Assembly (NCBI RefSeq): GCF_001050345.1
Contig: NZ_LFMW01000007.1
Location: forward strand, 248,001-312,000
Reading direction: 5' to 3'
DNA from: Pseudomonas fildesensis
GTDB taxonomy: Bacteria; Pseudomonadota; Gammaproteobacteria; Pseudomonadales; Pseudomonadaceae
DNA: 64,000 nucleotides
Shown here: positions 55,605 to 64,000 of the stretch, one piece after another
Position numbering within the stretch: the first letter of the stretch is position 1
Layout of the letters: every line of letters starts with the position of its first letter
The notes under the pieces: model-generated
The model's input: the letters and a program-made list of their open reading frames with translations, nothing else
What the model was told of the DNA's origin: nothing
Database searches by the model: none
Made by a program: the position numbers and the translations under genes

Positions 55605-56428
55605 GGCCGGCGTCCCAGGGTGATGCGTTCGTGGCCGCCGAGGTCGATGCGGCTGTGCACCTCTTCAAAGTCTTGGGCGAGCAACAGGTCACGCACGGCC
55701 AAGGCCTGGTCGTAACCGTGTTCGAGCAGCAGCCAGCCGCCAGCCTCAAGATGAGCTGGGGCTTCGGTGATGATCAAGCGCAGGTCGTCCAGGCCATCAT
55801 GGCCTGCGACCAAGGCACTGGCGGGCTCAAAACGCACATCACCGGCCACCAGATGCGGATCGTTGTCGGCGATATATGGCGGGTTGCTGATGATCAGGTC
55901 GTAGGTATGGCCTGGCAGGGCACTGAACCAATGGCTGTTCAACACCATGGCGTTCTTAAGGTGCAGGCGCTGGCGATTGCGTTCGGCCAGGGCCACGGCT
56001 TCGAGCACGCGGTCAACCGCGGTGACATGCCAGGCCGGACGCTCGCTGGCCAGGGCCAGGGCGATTGCACCGCTGCCGGTGCCAAGGTCGAGGACCTTGG
56101 CGGGCGTGGCGGGCAGCAACTCCAGCGCTGCTTCCACCAGCAGCTCGGTTTCCGGACGCGGGATCAGCGTGTGGGGCGCAACCTCCAGGTCAAGTTTCCA
56201 GAAGCCTTGCTGGCCGAGGATATACGCCACCGGCTCGCCGGTTCGGCGACGTTGCAGGTAGTTGGCGAAGGTCAGCGCATCTTCGCTGCTGACGATCTTT
56301 TCCGGCCAGGTGTGCAGGTAGCTGCGGGACTTGCCCAAGGCAGCGGCCAACAACAATTCCACGTCCAGGCGCGCAGTGGGCGAGTCGGGCAGGTCGGCGG
56401 CGCGCAGCAAGCTGGCAATAATGGTCAT
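55598..56428 (-). CDS. prmC: Peptide chain release factor N5-glutamine methyltransferase
   Basis: A 276-residue SAM-dependent methylase that modifies the Gln of the GGQ motif in RF1 and RF2. VLDLGTGSGAIALALA is the SAM motif and ISNPPYIADND the NPPY catalytic motif. The N-terminal helical domain reads RLDVELLLAAALGKSRSYL. The ATG follows the prfA stop without a gap, and RF1, its substrate, is the upstream gene: a classic operon pairing. Confidence 0.96.
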   Translation of the reverse strand: MTIIASLLRAADLPDSPTARLDVELLLAAALGKSRSYLHTWPEKIVSSEDALTFANYLQRRRTGEPVAYILGQQGFWKLDLEVAPHTLIPRPETELLVEAALELLPATPAKVLDLGTGSGAIALALASERPAWHVTAVDRVLEAVALAERNRQRLHLKNAMVLNSHWFSALPGHTYDLIISNPPYIADNDPHLVAGDVRFEPASALVAGHDGLDDLRLIITEAPAHLEAGGWLLLEHGYDQALAVRDLLLAQDFEEVHSRIDLGGHERITLGRRPC

Positions 56429-57511
56429 TTATTCACCTATCGCCGCCAATTGATCGGCCTGGTACTCAGCGAGCAACGGCTCGATCACCGCATCCACACC
56501 GCCGGCGAGAATTTCGTCCAGGGAGTAAAGCGTGAGGTTGACCCGGTGGTCGGTGACCCGGCCCTGGGCAAAGTTGTAGGTCCGGATGCGCTCGGAGCGG
56601 TCGCCCGACCCCACCAGCAACTTGCGCTCGCTGGCAATCGCGTTGGCTGCGGCGCTGGTTTGCTGGTCATTGAGCTTGGCCGACAGCCAGGACATGGCCC
56701 GCGCACGGTTCTTGTGCTGGGAACGTTCTTCCTGGCACTCCACCACGATGCCCGAAGGCAAGTGGGTGATACGGATGGCCGAGTCGGTCTTGTTGACGTG
56801 CTGGCCGCCGGCGCCCGACGAGCGGTAGGTGTCTACCCGCAGGTCCGCCGGGTTGATCTCGATGGCTTCCTGCTCGTCCGGCTCGGGCAACACAGCAACG
56901 GTGCACGCCGAAGTGTGGATACGGCCCTGGGACTCGGTCGCCGGCACCCGCTGCACGCGGTGCACACCGGATTCAAATTTCAGCTTGCCGTAGACGTTGT
57001 CGCCTTCGACCCGGGCGATCACTTCTTTATAGCCGCCGTGTTCGCCGATGTTCTCGGACAAGATCTCGACGCGCCAGCCGCGACGCTCGGCAAAGCGCGA
57101 ATACATGCGGAACAGGTCGCCGGAGAAAATCGCCGCTTCGTCACCGCCGGTGCCGGCGCGGATTTCGAGGAACACGTTGCGCCCGTCGTTGGGGTCTTTG
57201 GGCAGCAACATGCGTTGCAGGTCGCCTTCCAGCTCAGCCAGTTTTTCCTTGGCTCCGCGGACTTCTTCCACGGCCATTTCGCGCATGTCCGGGTCGCTGT
57301 CCTTGAGCAGCGCCTGCGCGCCTTCGAGGTCGGCCTGCACTTTCAGCAGGTGTGTGTAAGTGACCACAATGGGCTCAACGTCGGCGTATTCCTTGGAATA
57401 AGCGCGGAACTTGGCCTGATCGGAGATGACCTCGCCATCGCCGAGCAGGGCGGTCAGTTCTTCGAAACGGTCCTGGAGTATGTCCAGCTTATTGAGCAGT
57501 GACGCTTTCAT
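56429..57511 (-). CDS. prfA: Peptide chain release factor 1
   Basis: A 360-residue factor that ends translation at UAA and UAG. The tripeptide anticodon region is RVPATESQG (PAT) near residue 187 and the peptidyl-transferase motif is [12 protein letters not shown] near 233. The N-terminus [17 protein letters not shown] is the helical domain. Its start overlaps the hemA stop by four bases; prmC follows directly. No frameshift, as expected for RF1. Confidence 0.98.
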   Translation of the reverse strand: MKASLLNKLDILQDRFEELTALLGDGEVISDQAKFRAYSKEYADVEPIVVTYTHLLKVQADLEGAQALLKDSDPDMREMAVEEVRGAKEKLAELEGDLQRMLLPKDPNDGRNVFLEIRAGTGGDEAAIFSGDLFRMYSRFAERRGWRVEILSENIGEHGGYKEVIARVEGDNVYGKLKFESGVHRVQRVPATESQGRIHTSACTVAVLPEPDEQEAIEINPADLRVDTYRSSGAGGQHVNKTDSAIRITHLPSGIVVECQEERSQHKNRARAMSWLSAKLNDQQTSAAANAIASERKLLVGSGDRSERIRTYNFAQGRVTDHRVNLTLYSLDEILAGGVDAVIEPLLAEYQADQLAAIGE

Positions 57512-58797
57512 TGCGATTTTTTATCCGAAGAGCTATCTGACGCGCCCTCACCGAGGGCAAAGAGTTCCTGCGCCATGGCCAGCGCATCGAGGCGGCCTTC
57601 GGCAGTCAATTTTTTTAGCTGTACGCTGGGCGCGTGGAGCAACTTGTTGGTCAAGCCACGCGCCAGTTGCATCAGTACGTCTTCAGCACTGCTGCCGTTG
57701 GCCAGCAAACGCTGCGCCTTGAGCAACTCCTCGTCACGCAGGCGCTCGCCTTGCTGACGATAGGCTTTAAGCACATCGACTGCTGCCAGTTCACGCAGGC
57801 GCACCATGAAATCTTCGGCGCCGGTGCTGACCATTTCCTCGGCCGCCTGGGCAGCGCCCTGGCGGCTCTTGAGGTTTTCGGCGACCACTTCATGTAAATC
57901 GTCGACGCTATAGAGGTAAACGTCGTCCAACTCGCCGACTTCAGGCTCGATATCCCGGGGAACGGCGATATCTACCATAAAGATCGGCTTGTGCTTGCGC
58001 AGCTTCAGCGCGCTCTCGACCGCGCCTTTGCCCAGGATCGGCAATTGGCTGGCGGTAGAGCTGATAACGATATCGCTGCGCACCAGTTCGGCCGGGATGT
58101 CCGACAGCAGCACCGCGTGGGCACCGAACTGCTCGGCGAGGATGCTCGCGCGCTCCAGGGTGCGGTTGGCGACCACAATACGCTTCACGCCGAGGTCGTG
58201 CAGGTGGCGGGCGACCAGGGTGATGGTCTCGCCAGCGCCGATCAGCAAGGCCTGGCTGCGCTGCAAGTCACTGAAAATCTGTTTGGCCAGGCTGACGGCG
58301 GCAAAGGCCACGGACACCGGGTTTTCACCGATGGCGGTGTCGGTGCGCACCTGCTTGGCGGAATTGAAAGTGGCCTGGAACAGGCGGCCCAGCAGCGGGC
58401 CAACGGTGCCAGCCTCGCGAGCCACGGCGTAGGCGGACTTCATCTGGCCGAGAATCTGCGGTTCGCCCAGCACCAGCGAATCGAGGCCGGAGGCGACGCG
58501 CATCATGTGACGAACTGCCGCATCATCTTCGTGCACATAAGCGCTGGCGCGCAGGTCATCGACGTCCAAATGGTGGTAATCGGCCAGCCAGCGCAGCACC
58601 ACATCCGCCGAAAGATGTTCCTGTTCTATATAAAGCTCACTGCGATTGCAGGTCGAAAGGATTGCAGCTTCGCGGCTGTCGGTGAGCCGGCAGAGCTGTT
58701 GCAAGGCCTCAACCAACTGCTCTGGCGTAAACGCCACGCGCTCGCGCACGTCTACGGAGGCAGTCTTGTGGTTAATACCGAGTGCGAGGAAGGCCAT
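57508..58797 (-). CDS. hemA: Glutamyl-tRNA reductase
   Basis: A 429-residue NADPH enzyme that makes glutamate-1-semialdehyde from glutamyl-tRNA, the committed step of haem and tetrapyrrole synthesis. The catalytic Cys lies in [10 protein letters not shown] near residue 50, [20 protein letters not shown] is the N-terminus, [16 protein letters not shown] follows, and the NADPH domain has [16 protein letters not shown]. First gene of the hemA-prfA-prmC-moeB-murI series; it diverges from the TPR lipoprotein gene with a 207-base spacer without an obvious ANR site. Confidence 0.97.
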   Translation of the reverse strand: MAFLALGINHKTASVDVRERVAFTPEQLVEALQQLCRLTDSREAAILSTCNRSELYIEQEHLSADVVLRWLADYHHLDVDDLRASAYVHEDDAAVRHMMRVASGLDSLVLGEPQILGQMKSAYAVAREAGTVGPLLGRLFQATFNSAKQVRTDTAIGENPVSVAFAAVSLAKQIFSDLQRSQALLIGAGETITLVARHLHDLGVKRIVVANRTLERASILAEQFGAHAVLLSDIPAELVRSDIVISSTASQLPILGKGAVESALKLRKHKPIFMVDIAVPRDIEPEVGELDDVYLYSVDDLHEVVAENLKSRQGAAQAAEEMVSTGAEDFMVRLRELAAVDVLKAYRQQGERLRDEELLKAQRLLANGSSAEDVLMQLARGLTNKLLHAPSVQLKKLTAEGRLDALAMAQELFALGEGASDSSSDKKSQ

Positions 58798-59004
58798 TCA
58801 ATATCGCTGATGATGTCGGGAAGCCGACAATTGTCCTACTTCGAAAGATTCAGAACAACCACCGTCGTCTATTGTCCCTATACGTTGTGCCTATAAACAC
58901 GCTCCTTGGGGCGGCAATAAGCGCATCTAAGAGCGCCCCGGTTATGTTTGGCCGAAGGCTTGTGTCATGATGATCCGACCGCAGGTTAGTCGTCCTCTTC
59001 CTAT

Positions 59005-60729
59005 ATGAATAGATCCTCCGCGTTGCTCCTTGCTTTTGTCTTCCTCAGCGGCTGCCAGGCTATGGCACCCGTGTCGCCGGACGGTACACCGCCGGTGGAA
59101 GAGAGCACCCCCGCCCCTGAAAAGCCCAAGGTTTACTCCTCGTTCAGCGAAGAAACGGTATTCAGCCTGCTGAGCGCCGAACTGGCTGGCCAGCGCAATC
59201 GTTTCGACATTGCGCTGGATAACTACGTGACCCAGGCCATCAATACGCAGGACCCGGGGATCTCGGAGCGGGCGTTTCGCATCGCCGAATACCTGGGTGC
59301 GGACCAGGCAGCACTGGACACGTCGCTGATCTGGGCGAAAAACGCACCGCACGATCTGGAAGCACAGCGCGCGGCAGCCATTCAACTGGCCCGCGCCGGG
59401 CGCTATGACGACTCCATGGTCTATATGGAGAAAGTCCTGCAGGGCAAGGGCGACACGCATTTCGACTTCCTGGCGCTGTCGGCTGCCGACACCGACCAGG
59501 ACACGCGCAATGGCCTGATGAAGAGTTTCGACCGTCTGCTGCAAAAGCATCCGAAAAACAGCCAGCTGATTTTCGGCAAGGCCTTGTTGCTGCAACAGGA
59601 TGACGAAGCCGAAGCCGCATTGAAGCTGCTGGAGCAGAACCCGCCGGAAGACGGCGAGATCGCACCGATCCTGCTGCGCGCTCGCCTGCTGCAGAACCTC
59701 AACCGCGGCAAGGAAGCGATTCCGCTGCTGGAAAAAAGCATCAAGAAGTACCCGGAAGACAAGCGCCTGCGCCTGACGTACGCGCGCATGCTGGTGGAAC
59801 AGGACCGCATGGTGGACGCCAAAGTGCAGTTCGCCAACCTGGTCCAGCAGTACCCGGACGATGATGAATTACGTTATTCCCTGGCACTGGTGTGCCTGGA
59901 AGCCAAGGCCTGGGACGAGGCCAAGGGCTACCTCGAAGACCTGATTGCCCGCGAGAGCCATGTGGACTCGGCGCACCTGAACCTCGGCCGTATCGCCGAA
60001 GAGCGCAACGACCCGCAGGCTGCTCTGCTCGAATACGCCCAGGTTGGCCCCGGCAACGATTACCTGCCCGCCCAGTTGCGCCAGGCCGACATCCTGATGA
60101 GCAACGGTCGTACCGATGAGGCGGAAAAACGCCTGGCCGCGGCCCGCGACGCCGAACCGGACTACGCGATCCAGCTGTACCTGATCCAGGCCGAAACCTT
60201 GTCGGCCAACAAGCAGGGCGAGCGCGCCTGGAAATTGCTGCAACAAGCCTTGCAGCAATACCCCGATGACCTGAACCTGCTGTACACCCGTGCCATGCAG
60301 GCGGAAAAACGCAATGACCTGGCGCAGATGGAAAAAGACCTGCGCCTGATCATCAAGCGCGACCCGGAAAACGCTATGGCGCTCAACGCCTTGGGTTACA
60401 CCTTGTCCGACCGCACCACGCGTTACGCCGAAGCCAAGGCACTGATCGAACAAGCGCACACACTCAACCCGGAGGACCCGGCCGTGCTCGACAGCCTGGG
60501 CTGGGTCAACTACCGCCTGGGCAACCTGGACGAAGCCGAACGCTTGCTGCGCCAGGCGCTGGAGCGCTTCCCCGACCAGGAAGTCGCCGCTCATTTGGGC
60601 GAAGTGCTCTGGGCCAACGGCAAGCAACGCGAAGCCCGACAAATCTGGGAACGATTCCTCAAGGAACAACCCGAAAGCCCCATCCTGCGCGGCACCATCA
60701 AGCGCCTGACCGGATCCGAGACCCTTTAA
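59005..60729 (+). CDS. TPR-repeat outer-membrane lipoprotein
   Basis: A 574-residue lipoprotein: [17 protein letters not shown] with lipobox LSGC, followed by Q. A Pro-rich linker ([20 protein letters not shown]) precedes an all-helical part with at least eight TPR-like units, for instance [40 protein letters not shown] and [20 protein letters not shown]. Precise role unknown. The hemA/TPR/lolB/ispE order is conserved in pseudomonads. lolB starts four bases after its stop. Confidence 0.9.
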   Translation: MNRSSALLLAFVFLSGCQAMAPVSPDGTPPVEESTPAPEKPKVYSSFSEETVFSLLSAELAGQRNRFDIALDNYVTQAINTQDPGISERAFRIAEYLGADQAALDTSLIWAKNAPHDLEAQRAAAIQLARAGRYDDSMVYMEKVLQGKGDTHFDFLALSAADTDQDTRNGLMKSFDRLLQKHPKNSQLIFGKALLLQQDDEAEAALKLLEQNPPEDGEIAPILLRARLLQNLNRGKEAIPLLEKSIKKYPEDKRLRLTYARMLVEQDRMVDAKVQFANLVQQYPDDDELRYSLALVCLEAKAWDEAKGYLEDLIARESHVDSAHLNLGRIAEERNDPQAALLEYAQVGPGNDYLPAQLRQADILMSNGRTDEAEKRLAAARDAEPDYAIQLYLIQAETLSANKQGERAWKLLQQALQQYPDDLNLLYTRAMQAEKRNDLAQMEKDLRLIIKRDPENAMALNALGYTLSDRTTRYAEAKALIEQAHTLNPEDPAVLDSLGWVNYRLGNLDEAERLLRQALERFPDQEVAAHLGEVLWANGKQREARQIWERFLKEQPESPILRGTIKRLTGSETL

Positions 60730-60733
60730 GCTT

Positions 60734-61351
60734 ATGTTCTTGCGCCACGTTATCGTTTTCAGTTTCATCGCCCTGCTCGCCGGTTGCGCGGGCGTAGGCA
60801 GCCGCGAATCCGTTGAAGGCCAGGGCAACCCGGCACAATGGAAGCAACACAAGGATCAGCTCAGTAGCATTGATGGCTGGCAGATCGAGGGCAAGGCCGG
60901 GGTTCGCGCGCCGAAAGATTCCGGCAGTGGCACCTTGTTCTGGCTGCAACGCCAGGACTACTACGACATTCGCCTGTCCGGCCCATTGGGCCGGGGCGCA
61001 GCACGCCTGACCGGTCGACCGGGGCAAGTGAGCCTCGAAGTGGCCAACCAGGGTCGCTATGAAGCGACGTCTCCGGAAGAACTGCTCGAACAACAGATTG
61101 GCTGGAAGCTGCCAGTGTCTCACCTGGTCTGGTGGGTACGCGGGCTGCCCGCACCCGACAGCAAGAGTCGCCTGACCCTCAACGGTGACAGCCGGCTGGC
61201 CTCTCTGGAGCAAGACGGTTGGCAGGTCGAGTATTTGAGCTACGTCGAACAAAGCGGTTACTGGCTGCCCGAGCGCATCAAGCTGCATGGCACCGACCTT
61301 GACGTCACGCTGGTGATCAAGGACTGGCAACCGCGCAAGCTGGGGCAATAA
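60734..61351 (+). CDS. lolB: Outer-membrane lipoprotein receptor LolB
   Basis: A 205-residue lipoprotein that accepts lipoproteins from LolA and inserts them in the outer membrane. Signal [17 protein letters not shown], lipobox [24 protein letters not shown] and [20 protein letters not shown] begin the LolB half-barrel, with [14 protein letters not shown] later. It is followed by ispE after one base, as in most gammaproteobacteria. BamD and the TPR protein of this window would be cargo. Confidence 0.95.
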   Translation: MFLRHVIVFSFIALLAGCAGVGSRESVEGQGNPAQWKQHKDQLSSIDGWQIEGKAGVRAPKDSGSGTLFWLQRQDYYDIRLSGPLGRGAARLTGRPGQVSLEVANQGRYEATSPEELLEQQIGWKLPVSHLVWWVRGLPAPDSKSRLTLNGDSRLASLEQDGWQVEYLSYVEQSGYWLPERIKLHGTDLDVTLVIKDWQPRKLGQ

Positions 61352-61352
61352 C

Positions 61353-62204
61353 GTGACCGCTCAACGCTTGACCCTGCCCTCCCCGGCCAAACTCAATCTG
61401 ATGCTGCACATTCTCGGTCGCCGTGAAGATGGCTATCACGAGTTGCAGACGCTGTTTCAGTTTCTCGACTACGGCGATGAACTGACCTTCGCCGTGCGCG
61501 ACGATGACGTGATCCAACTGCACACCGAATTCGAAGGCGTGCCCCACGACAGCAACCTGATTGTGAGGGCTGCGAAAAAACTCCAGGAGCAATCCGGTTG
61601 CTCGCAGGGCATCGACATCTGGATCGATAAAATTTTGCCCATGGGCGGTGGCATCGGTGGCGGCAGCTCGAATGCGGCGACCACACTGCTGGGTTTAAAT
61701 CACTTGTGGCAGCTCGGTTGGGACCACGATCGCCTGGCTGCGCTGGGCCTGACACTAGGCGCGGACGTCCCGGTTTTCGTGCGCGGGCACGCCGCTTTTG
61801 CCGAGGGCGTAGGGGAGAAACTCACCCCGGAATACCCCGAAGAGCCGTGGTATGTCGTGCTTGTTCCGCAAGTATCTGTAAGTACAGCAGAAATTTTTTC
61901 AGATCCACTGTTGACACGTAACTCTCCTCCCATTAAAGTGCGCCCCGTTCCCAAGGGAAACAGTCGAAATGACTGCTTACCGGTTGTAGCAAGGCGTTAT
62001 CCAGAAGTACGTAACGCTTTGAATTTGTTAGGTAAATTTACCGAAGCAAAATTAACCGGCACTGGAAGTTGTGTGTTTGGGGGCTTCCCAAGCAAAGCTG
62101 AAGCTGATAAAGTCTCGGCCCTTCTTACAGAGACCCTTACAGGGTTTGTAGCAAAGGGAAGCAACGTTTCGATGTTGCATCGCAAGCTGCAAAGTCTGCT
62201 CTAA
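61353..62204 (+). CDS. ispE: 4-diphosphocytidyl-2-C-methyl-D-erythritol kinase
   Basis: A 283-residue GHMP kinase of the MEP pathway that phosphorylates [25 protein letters not shown] is the N-terminal signature, [20 protein letters not shown] the ATP loop, and [12 protein letters not shown] the third GHMP motif. GTG start at 61353. The last ~340 bases (from about 61863) change abruptly to AT-richer sequence with codons such as TTA, GTA and AGT that are rare upstream, yet the frame and the C-terminal motif are intact. A good promoter lies inside that part. It sits two bases after the lolB stop. Confidence 0.96.
   Translation: MTAQRLTLPSPAKLNLMLHILGRREDGYHELQTLFQFLDYGDELTFAVRDDDVIQLHTEFEGVPHDSNLIVRAAKKLQEQSGCSQGIDIWIDKILPMGGGIGGGSSNAATTLLGLNHLWQLGWDHDRLAALGLTLGADVPVFVRGHAAFAEGVGEKLTPEYPEEPWYVVLVPQVSVSTAEIFSDPLLTRNSPPIKVRPVPKGNSRNDCLPVVARRYPEVRNALNLLGKFTEAKLTGTGSCVFGGFPSKAEADKVSALLTETLTGFVAKGSNVSMLHRKLQSLL
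61912..61940 (+). promoter_or_regulatory. Internal promoter in ispE for tRNA-Gln/prs
   Basis: TTGACA, a 17-base spacer and TAAAGT, followed by a GC-rich GCGCCCCG discriminator like that of the tRNA cluster promoter. It lies 300 bases before tRNA-Gln, inside the AT-rich 3' part of ispE. Confidence 0.6.
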
Positions 62205-62211
62205 AAGGAAC

Positions 62212-62228
62212 CGAGTACTGGGTACTCG
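62212..62228. other. Perfect hairpin between ispE and tRNA-Gln
   Basis: CGAGTAC / GTACTCG with a TGG loop, 13 bases before the tRNA. No T run, so not an intrinsic terminator; it could guide 5' processing of the tRNA precursor or protect the ispE mRNA end. Confidence 0.55.
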
Positions 62229-62241
62229 TTGCAACAGATAC

Positions 62242-62316
62242 AGGGGCGTCGCCAAGCGGTAAGGCAGCAGGTTTTGATCCTGCCATGCGTTGGTTCGAAT
62301 CCAGCCGCCCCTGCCA
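62242..62316 (+). tRNA. tRNA-Gln (anticodon TTG)
   Basis: A 75-base gene with encoded CCA. The acceptor AGGGGCG pairs with CGCCCCT, the anticodon loop TTTTGAT gives TTG, and the T loop is TTCGAAT. It lies between ispE and prs, as in other pseudomonads. Confidence 0.97.
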
Positions 62317-62362
62317 TTTTCCTATACTCATCCAGGTTACCCTCAGCCTCTAGGTACTGCGC

Positions 62363-63304
62363 GTGTCCAAGATGATGGTCTTTACGGGGAACGCCAACCC
62401 CGATCTGGCTCGACGTGTCGTACGTCAGCTGCATATCCCTCTCGGTGACATCTCTGTCGGTAAATTCTCCGACGGCGAAATTACTGCCGAGATCAATGAA
62501 AACGTCCGCGGTAAAGACGTCTTCATTATTCAGCCGACCTGCGCTCCGACCAACGATAACCTGATGGAACTCGTCGTGATGGCTGATGCCTTCCGCCGCT
62601 CCTCAGCGACTCGAATCACAGCTGTAATCCCTTACTTTGGTTATGCCCGTCAGGATCGCCGTCCGCGTTCCGCACGTGTGGCTATCAGCGCGAAAGTCGT
62701 TGCTGACATGCTCACCGTGGTAGGCATCGACCGTGTTCTCACGGTTGACCTGCACGCTGACCAAATCCAGGGGTTCTTCGATATTCCGGTAGATAACATC
62801 TACGGCTCCCCCGTATTGGTGGATGACATCGAAGACCAGCGCTTTGAAAACCTGATGATCGTGTCCCCGGACATTGGTGGCGTCGTGCGTGCACGGGCTG
62901 TTGCCAAATCCCTGGGCGTTGATCTCGGGATCATCGACAAACGCCGCGAGAAAGCCAATCACTCTGAAGTGATGCATATCATCGGTGATGTCGAAGGGCG
63001 TACCTGTATTCTGGTTGATGACATGGTCGACACCGCCGGCACCCTGTGCCACGCGGCCAAAGCCTTGAAAGAGCACGGTGCAGCAAAAGTCTTCGCCTAC
63101 TGCACACACCCTGTGCTGTCGGGCCGAGCGATCGAGAACATCGAAAACTCCATGCTGGACGAACTGGTGGTGACTAACACCATCCCGTTGTCCGCTGCTG
63201 CTCAAGCCTGTTCGCGTATCCGTCAACTGGATATCGCACCGGTAGTTGCCGAAGCGGTTCGCCGCATCAGCAACGAAGAATCGATCAGCGCGATGTTCCG
63301 TTAA
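62363..63304 (+). CDS. prs: Ribose-phosphate pyrophosphokinase
   Basis: A 313-residue enzyme that makes PRPP from ribose-5-phosphate and ATP, feeding purine, pyrimidine, His, Trp and NAD synthesis (nadC at the other end of this window uses PRPP). The N-terminal [36 protein letters not shown], and the PRPP loop [20 protein letters not shown] are visible. The start is GTG at 62363, 46 bases after tRNA-Gln. Codon usage is that of a highly expressed gene. A terminator follows. Confidence 0.98.
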   Translation: MSKMMVFTGNANPDLARRVVRQLHIPLGDISVGKFSDGEITAEINENVRGKDVFIIQPTCAPTNDNLMELVVMADAFRRSSATRITAVIPYFGYARQDRRPRSARVAISAKVVADMLTVVGIDRVLTVDLHADQIQGFFDIPVDNIYGSPVLVDDIEDQRFENLMIVSPDIGGVVRARAVAKSLGVDLGIIDKRREKANHSEVMHIIGDVEGRTCILVDDMVDTAGTLCHAAKALKEHGAAKVFAYCTHPVLSGRAIENIENSMLDELVVTNTIPLSAAAQACSRIRQLDIAPVVAEAVRRISNEESISAMFR

Positions 63305-63339
63305 GGGTCAAACCTTCGGAGCACCTCACTGACGAAAAG

Positions 63340-63377
63340 CGCCCCGCCCCAGCAATCTGTTGGGGCGGGGCTTTTTT
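63340..63377 (+). terminator. prs terminator / attenuator before rplY
   Basis: GCCCCGCCCCA / TTGGGGCGGGGC stem with a short loop and six T, 36 bases after prs. rplY starts 66 bases further on; whether rplY is read through or has its own promoter is not clear from the sequence. Confidence 0.9.
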
Positions 63378-63442
63378 GCCCATATCGCCTTTAGCGCTGG
63401 TCGCAAACGCTGGGGCGAATGTGGTTATTTTGGAGATACAAC

Positions 63443-64000
63443 ATGAACGAATTTACTTTGAATGCTGAACTGCGTTCCGACCTGGGGAAAGGTGCGAGCC
63501 GCCGCCTGCGTCGTCTCGCAAGCCTGGTTCCAGCTGTAGTTTACGGTGGCGAAAAAGCCCCTGAATCCATCAGCATGCTGGCTAAAGAAGTTGCCAAACT
63601 GCTCGAAAACGATGCTGCTTACAGCCACATCATCGAGCTGAACGTTGGCGGTTCCAAGCAGAACGTCATCATCAAGGCACTGCAACGTCACCCAGCCAAA
63701 GGCCACGTGCTGCACGCTGACTTCGTTCGCGTAGTAGCTGGTCAGAAACTGACCGCTATCGTGCCTGTGCACTTCGTTGGCGAAGCTGCTCCGATCAAGA
63801 AAGGCGGCGAAATCTCGCACGTTACCGCTGAGATCGAAGTGACCTGCCTGCCGAAAGACCTGCCTGAGTTCATCGAAGTCGACCTGGCTAACGCTGAAAT
63901 CGGCGACATCATCCACCTGTCCGACCTCAAAGCCCCTAAAGGCGTTGAGTTTGTTGCACTGGTTCACGGTGATGACAAAGCTGTTGCAAACGTACACGCT
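63443..64000 (+). CDS. rplY: 50S ribosomal protein L25 (Ctc form), 3' end outside window
   Basis: Binds 5S rRNA in the large subunit. The frame is open from the ATG at 63443 to the end of the window (186 codons), longer than E. coli L25 (94 residues), so it is the two-domain L25/Ctc form typical of pseudomonads. The first half starts [20 protein letters not shown], then PAVVYGGEK, and the TL5 C-terminal domain follows from about residue 100. TGGAGA lies nine bases before the start. Low-GC, T-rich codons as in highly expressed genes. It lacks only the final residues. Confidence 0.96.
   Translation, partial: MNEFTLNAELRSDLGKGASRRLRRLASLVPAVVYGGEKAPESISMLAKEVAKLLENDAAYSHIIELNVGGSKQNVIIKALQRHPAKGHVLHADFVRVVAGQKLTAIVPVHFVGEAAPIKKGGEISHVTAEIEVTCLPKDLPEFIEVDLANAEIGDIIHLSDLKAPKGVEFVALVHGDDKAVANVHA

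Noticed and set aside
58798-59004. ANR box in the hemA promoter region
   Set aside because: Anaerobic control of haem genes is common, but no TTGAT-N4-ATCAA match is present here.

Overview
The window is a chromosomal segment of a fluorescent Pseudomonas (P. fluorescens group). The evidence is the gene content, the high GC, the two families of REP/REPIN intergenic palindromes, and blocks whose order, from memory of PAO1, matches P. aeruginosa: nadC to rpsT, slyD/pta, cysD-cysNC-Nif3-algW, and hemH to rplY. Nothing here looks like a phage, plasmid, insertion sequence or CRISPR array.

Layout. 1-29,400: the 3' part of nadC, a tRNA-Thr, a reduced type IV pilus locus (a Wzy_C O-oligosaccharyltransferase beside pilA, then pilC, pilD), coaE-yacG, small conserved genes, ndh, a four-tRNA cluster (Asn-Pro-Lys-Pro), clpB with a heat-shock promoter, pgeF-rluD, bamD, thiO, the minor-pilin operon pilV-pilW-pilX-pilE with a divergent fimT-like gene, then ispH-fkpB-lspA-ileS-ribF-murJ and rpsT. 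29,400-41,100: slyD, a DUF3565 gene, pta, an acyltransferase, the sulfate-assimilation pair cysD-cysNC, a Nif3-like gene, the periplasmic protease algW and a TonB-dependent receptor with a possible Fur site. 41,100-53,300: hemH and an SDR gene diverge from a long accessory operon. This runs FAD oxidoreductase, Trp-rich protein, YbgA-like protein, MerR-family LitR-like regulator, photolyase, NTF2-like protein, SDR, FAD oxidoreductase, DUF1365, CFA-synthase-like methyltransferase, DUF2878 and YkgJ. 53,400-64,000: pagL, murI-moeB-prmC-prfA-hemA, a TPR lipoprotein, lolB-ispE, tRNA-Gln, prs and the 5' part of rplY.

The most interesting region is 43.2-52.9 kb. The regulator belongs to the MerR/LitR (class II, no visible cobalamin motif) group. 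The promoter in front of its operon carries two TGTACA-N12-TGTACA direct repeats, one of them wrapped around a good -35 element. The operon joins light repair (photolyase) to a membrane-lipid module (CFA-like enzyme, DUF1365, FAD oxidoreductase, SDR, NTF2-like). In other proteobacteria a comparable gene set sits under the singlet-oxygen sigma factor/ChrR. Ferrochelatase, which consumes the photosensitiser protoporphyrin IX, is divergently linked to it.

Other points. The pilus loci lack pilB, pilS, pilR and pilY1 at the positions where P. aeruginosa has them. A perfect ANR/FNR box precedes a small conserved gene. An intrinsic terminator stands between two tRNAs of one cluster. The last ~340 bp of ispE change sharply in composition and hold a good promoter for tRNA-Gln/prs. 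All functions are inferred from sequence and remembered family features; no database search was run.
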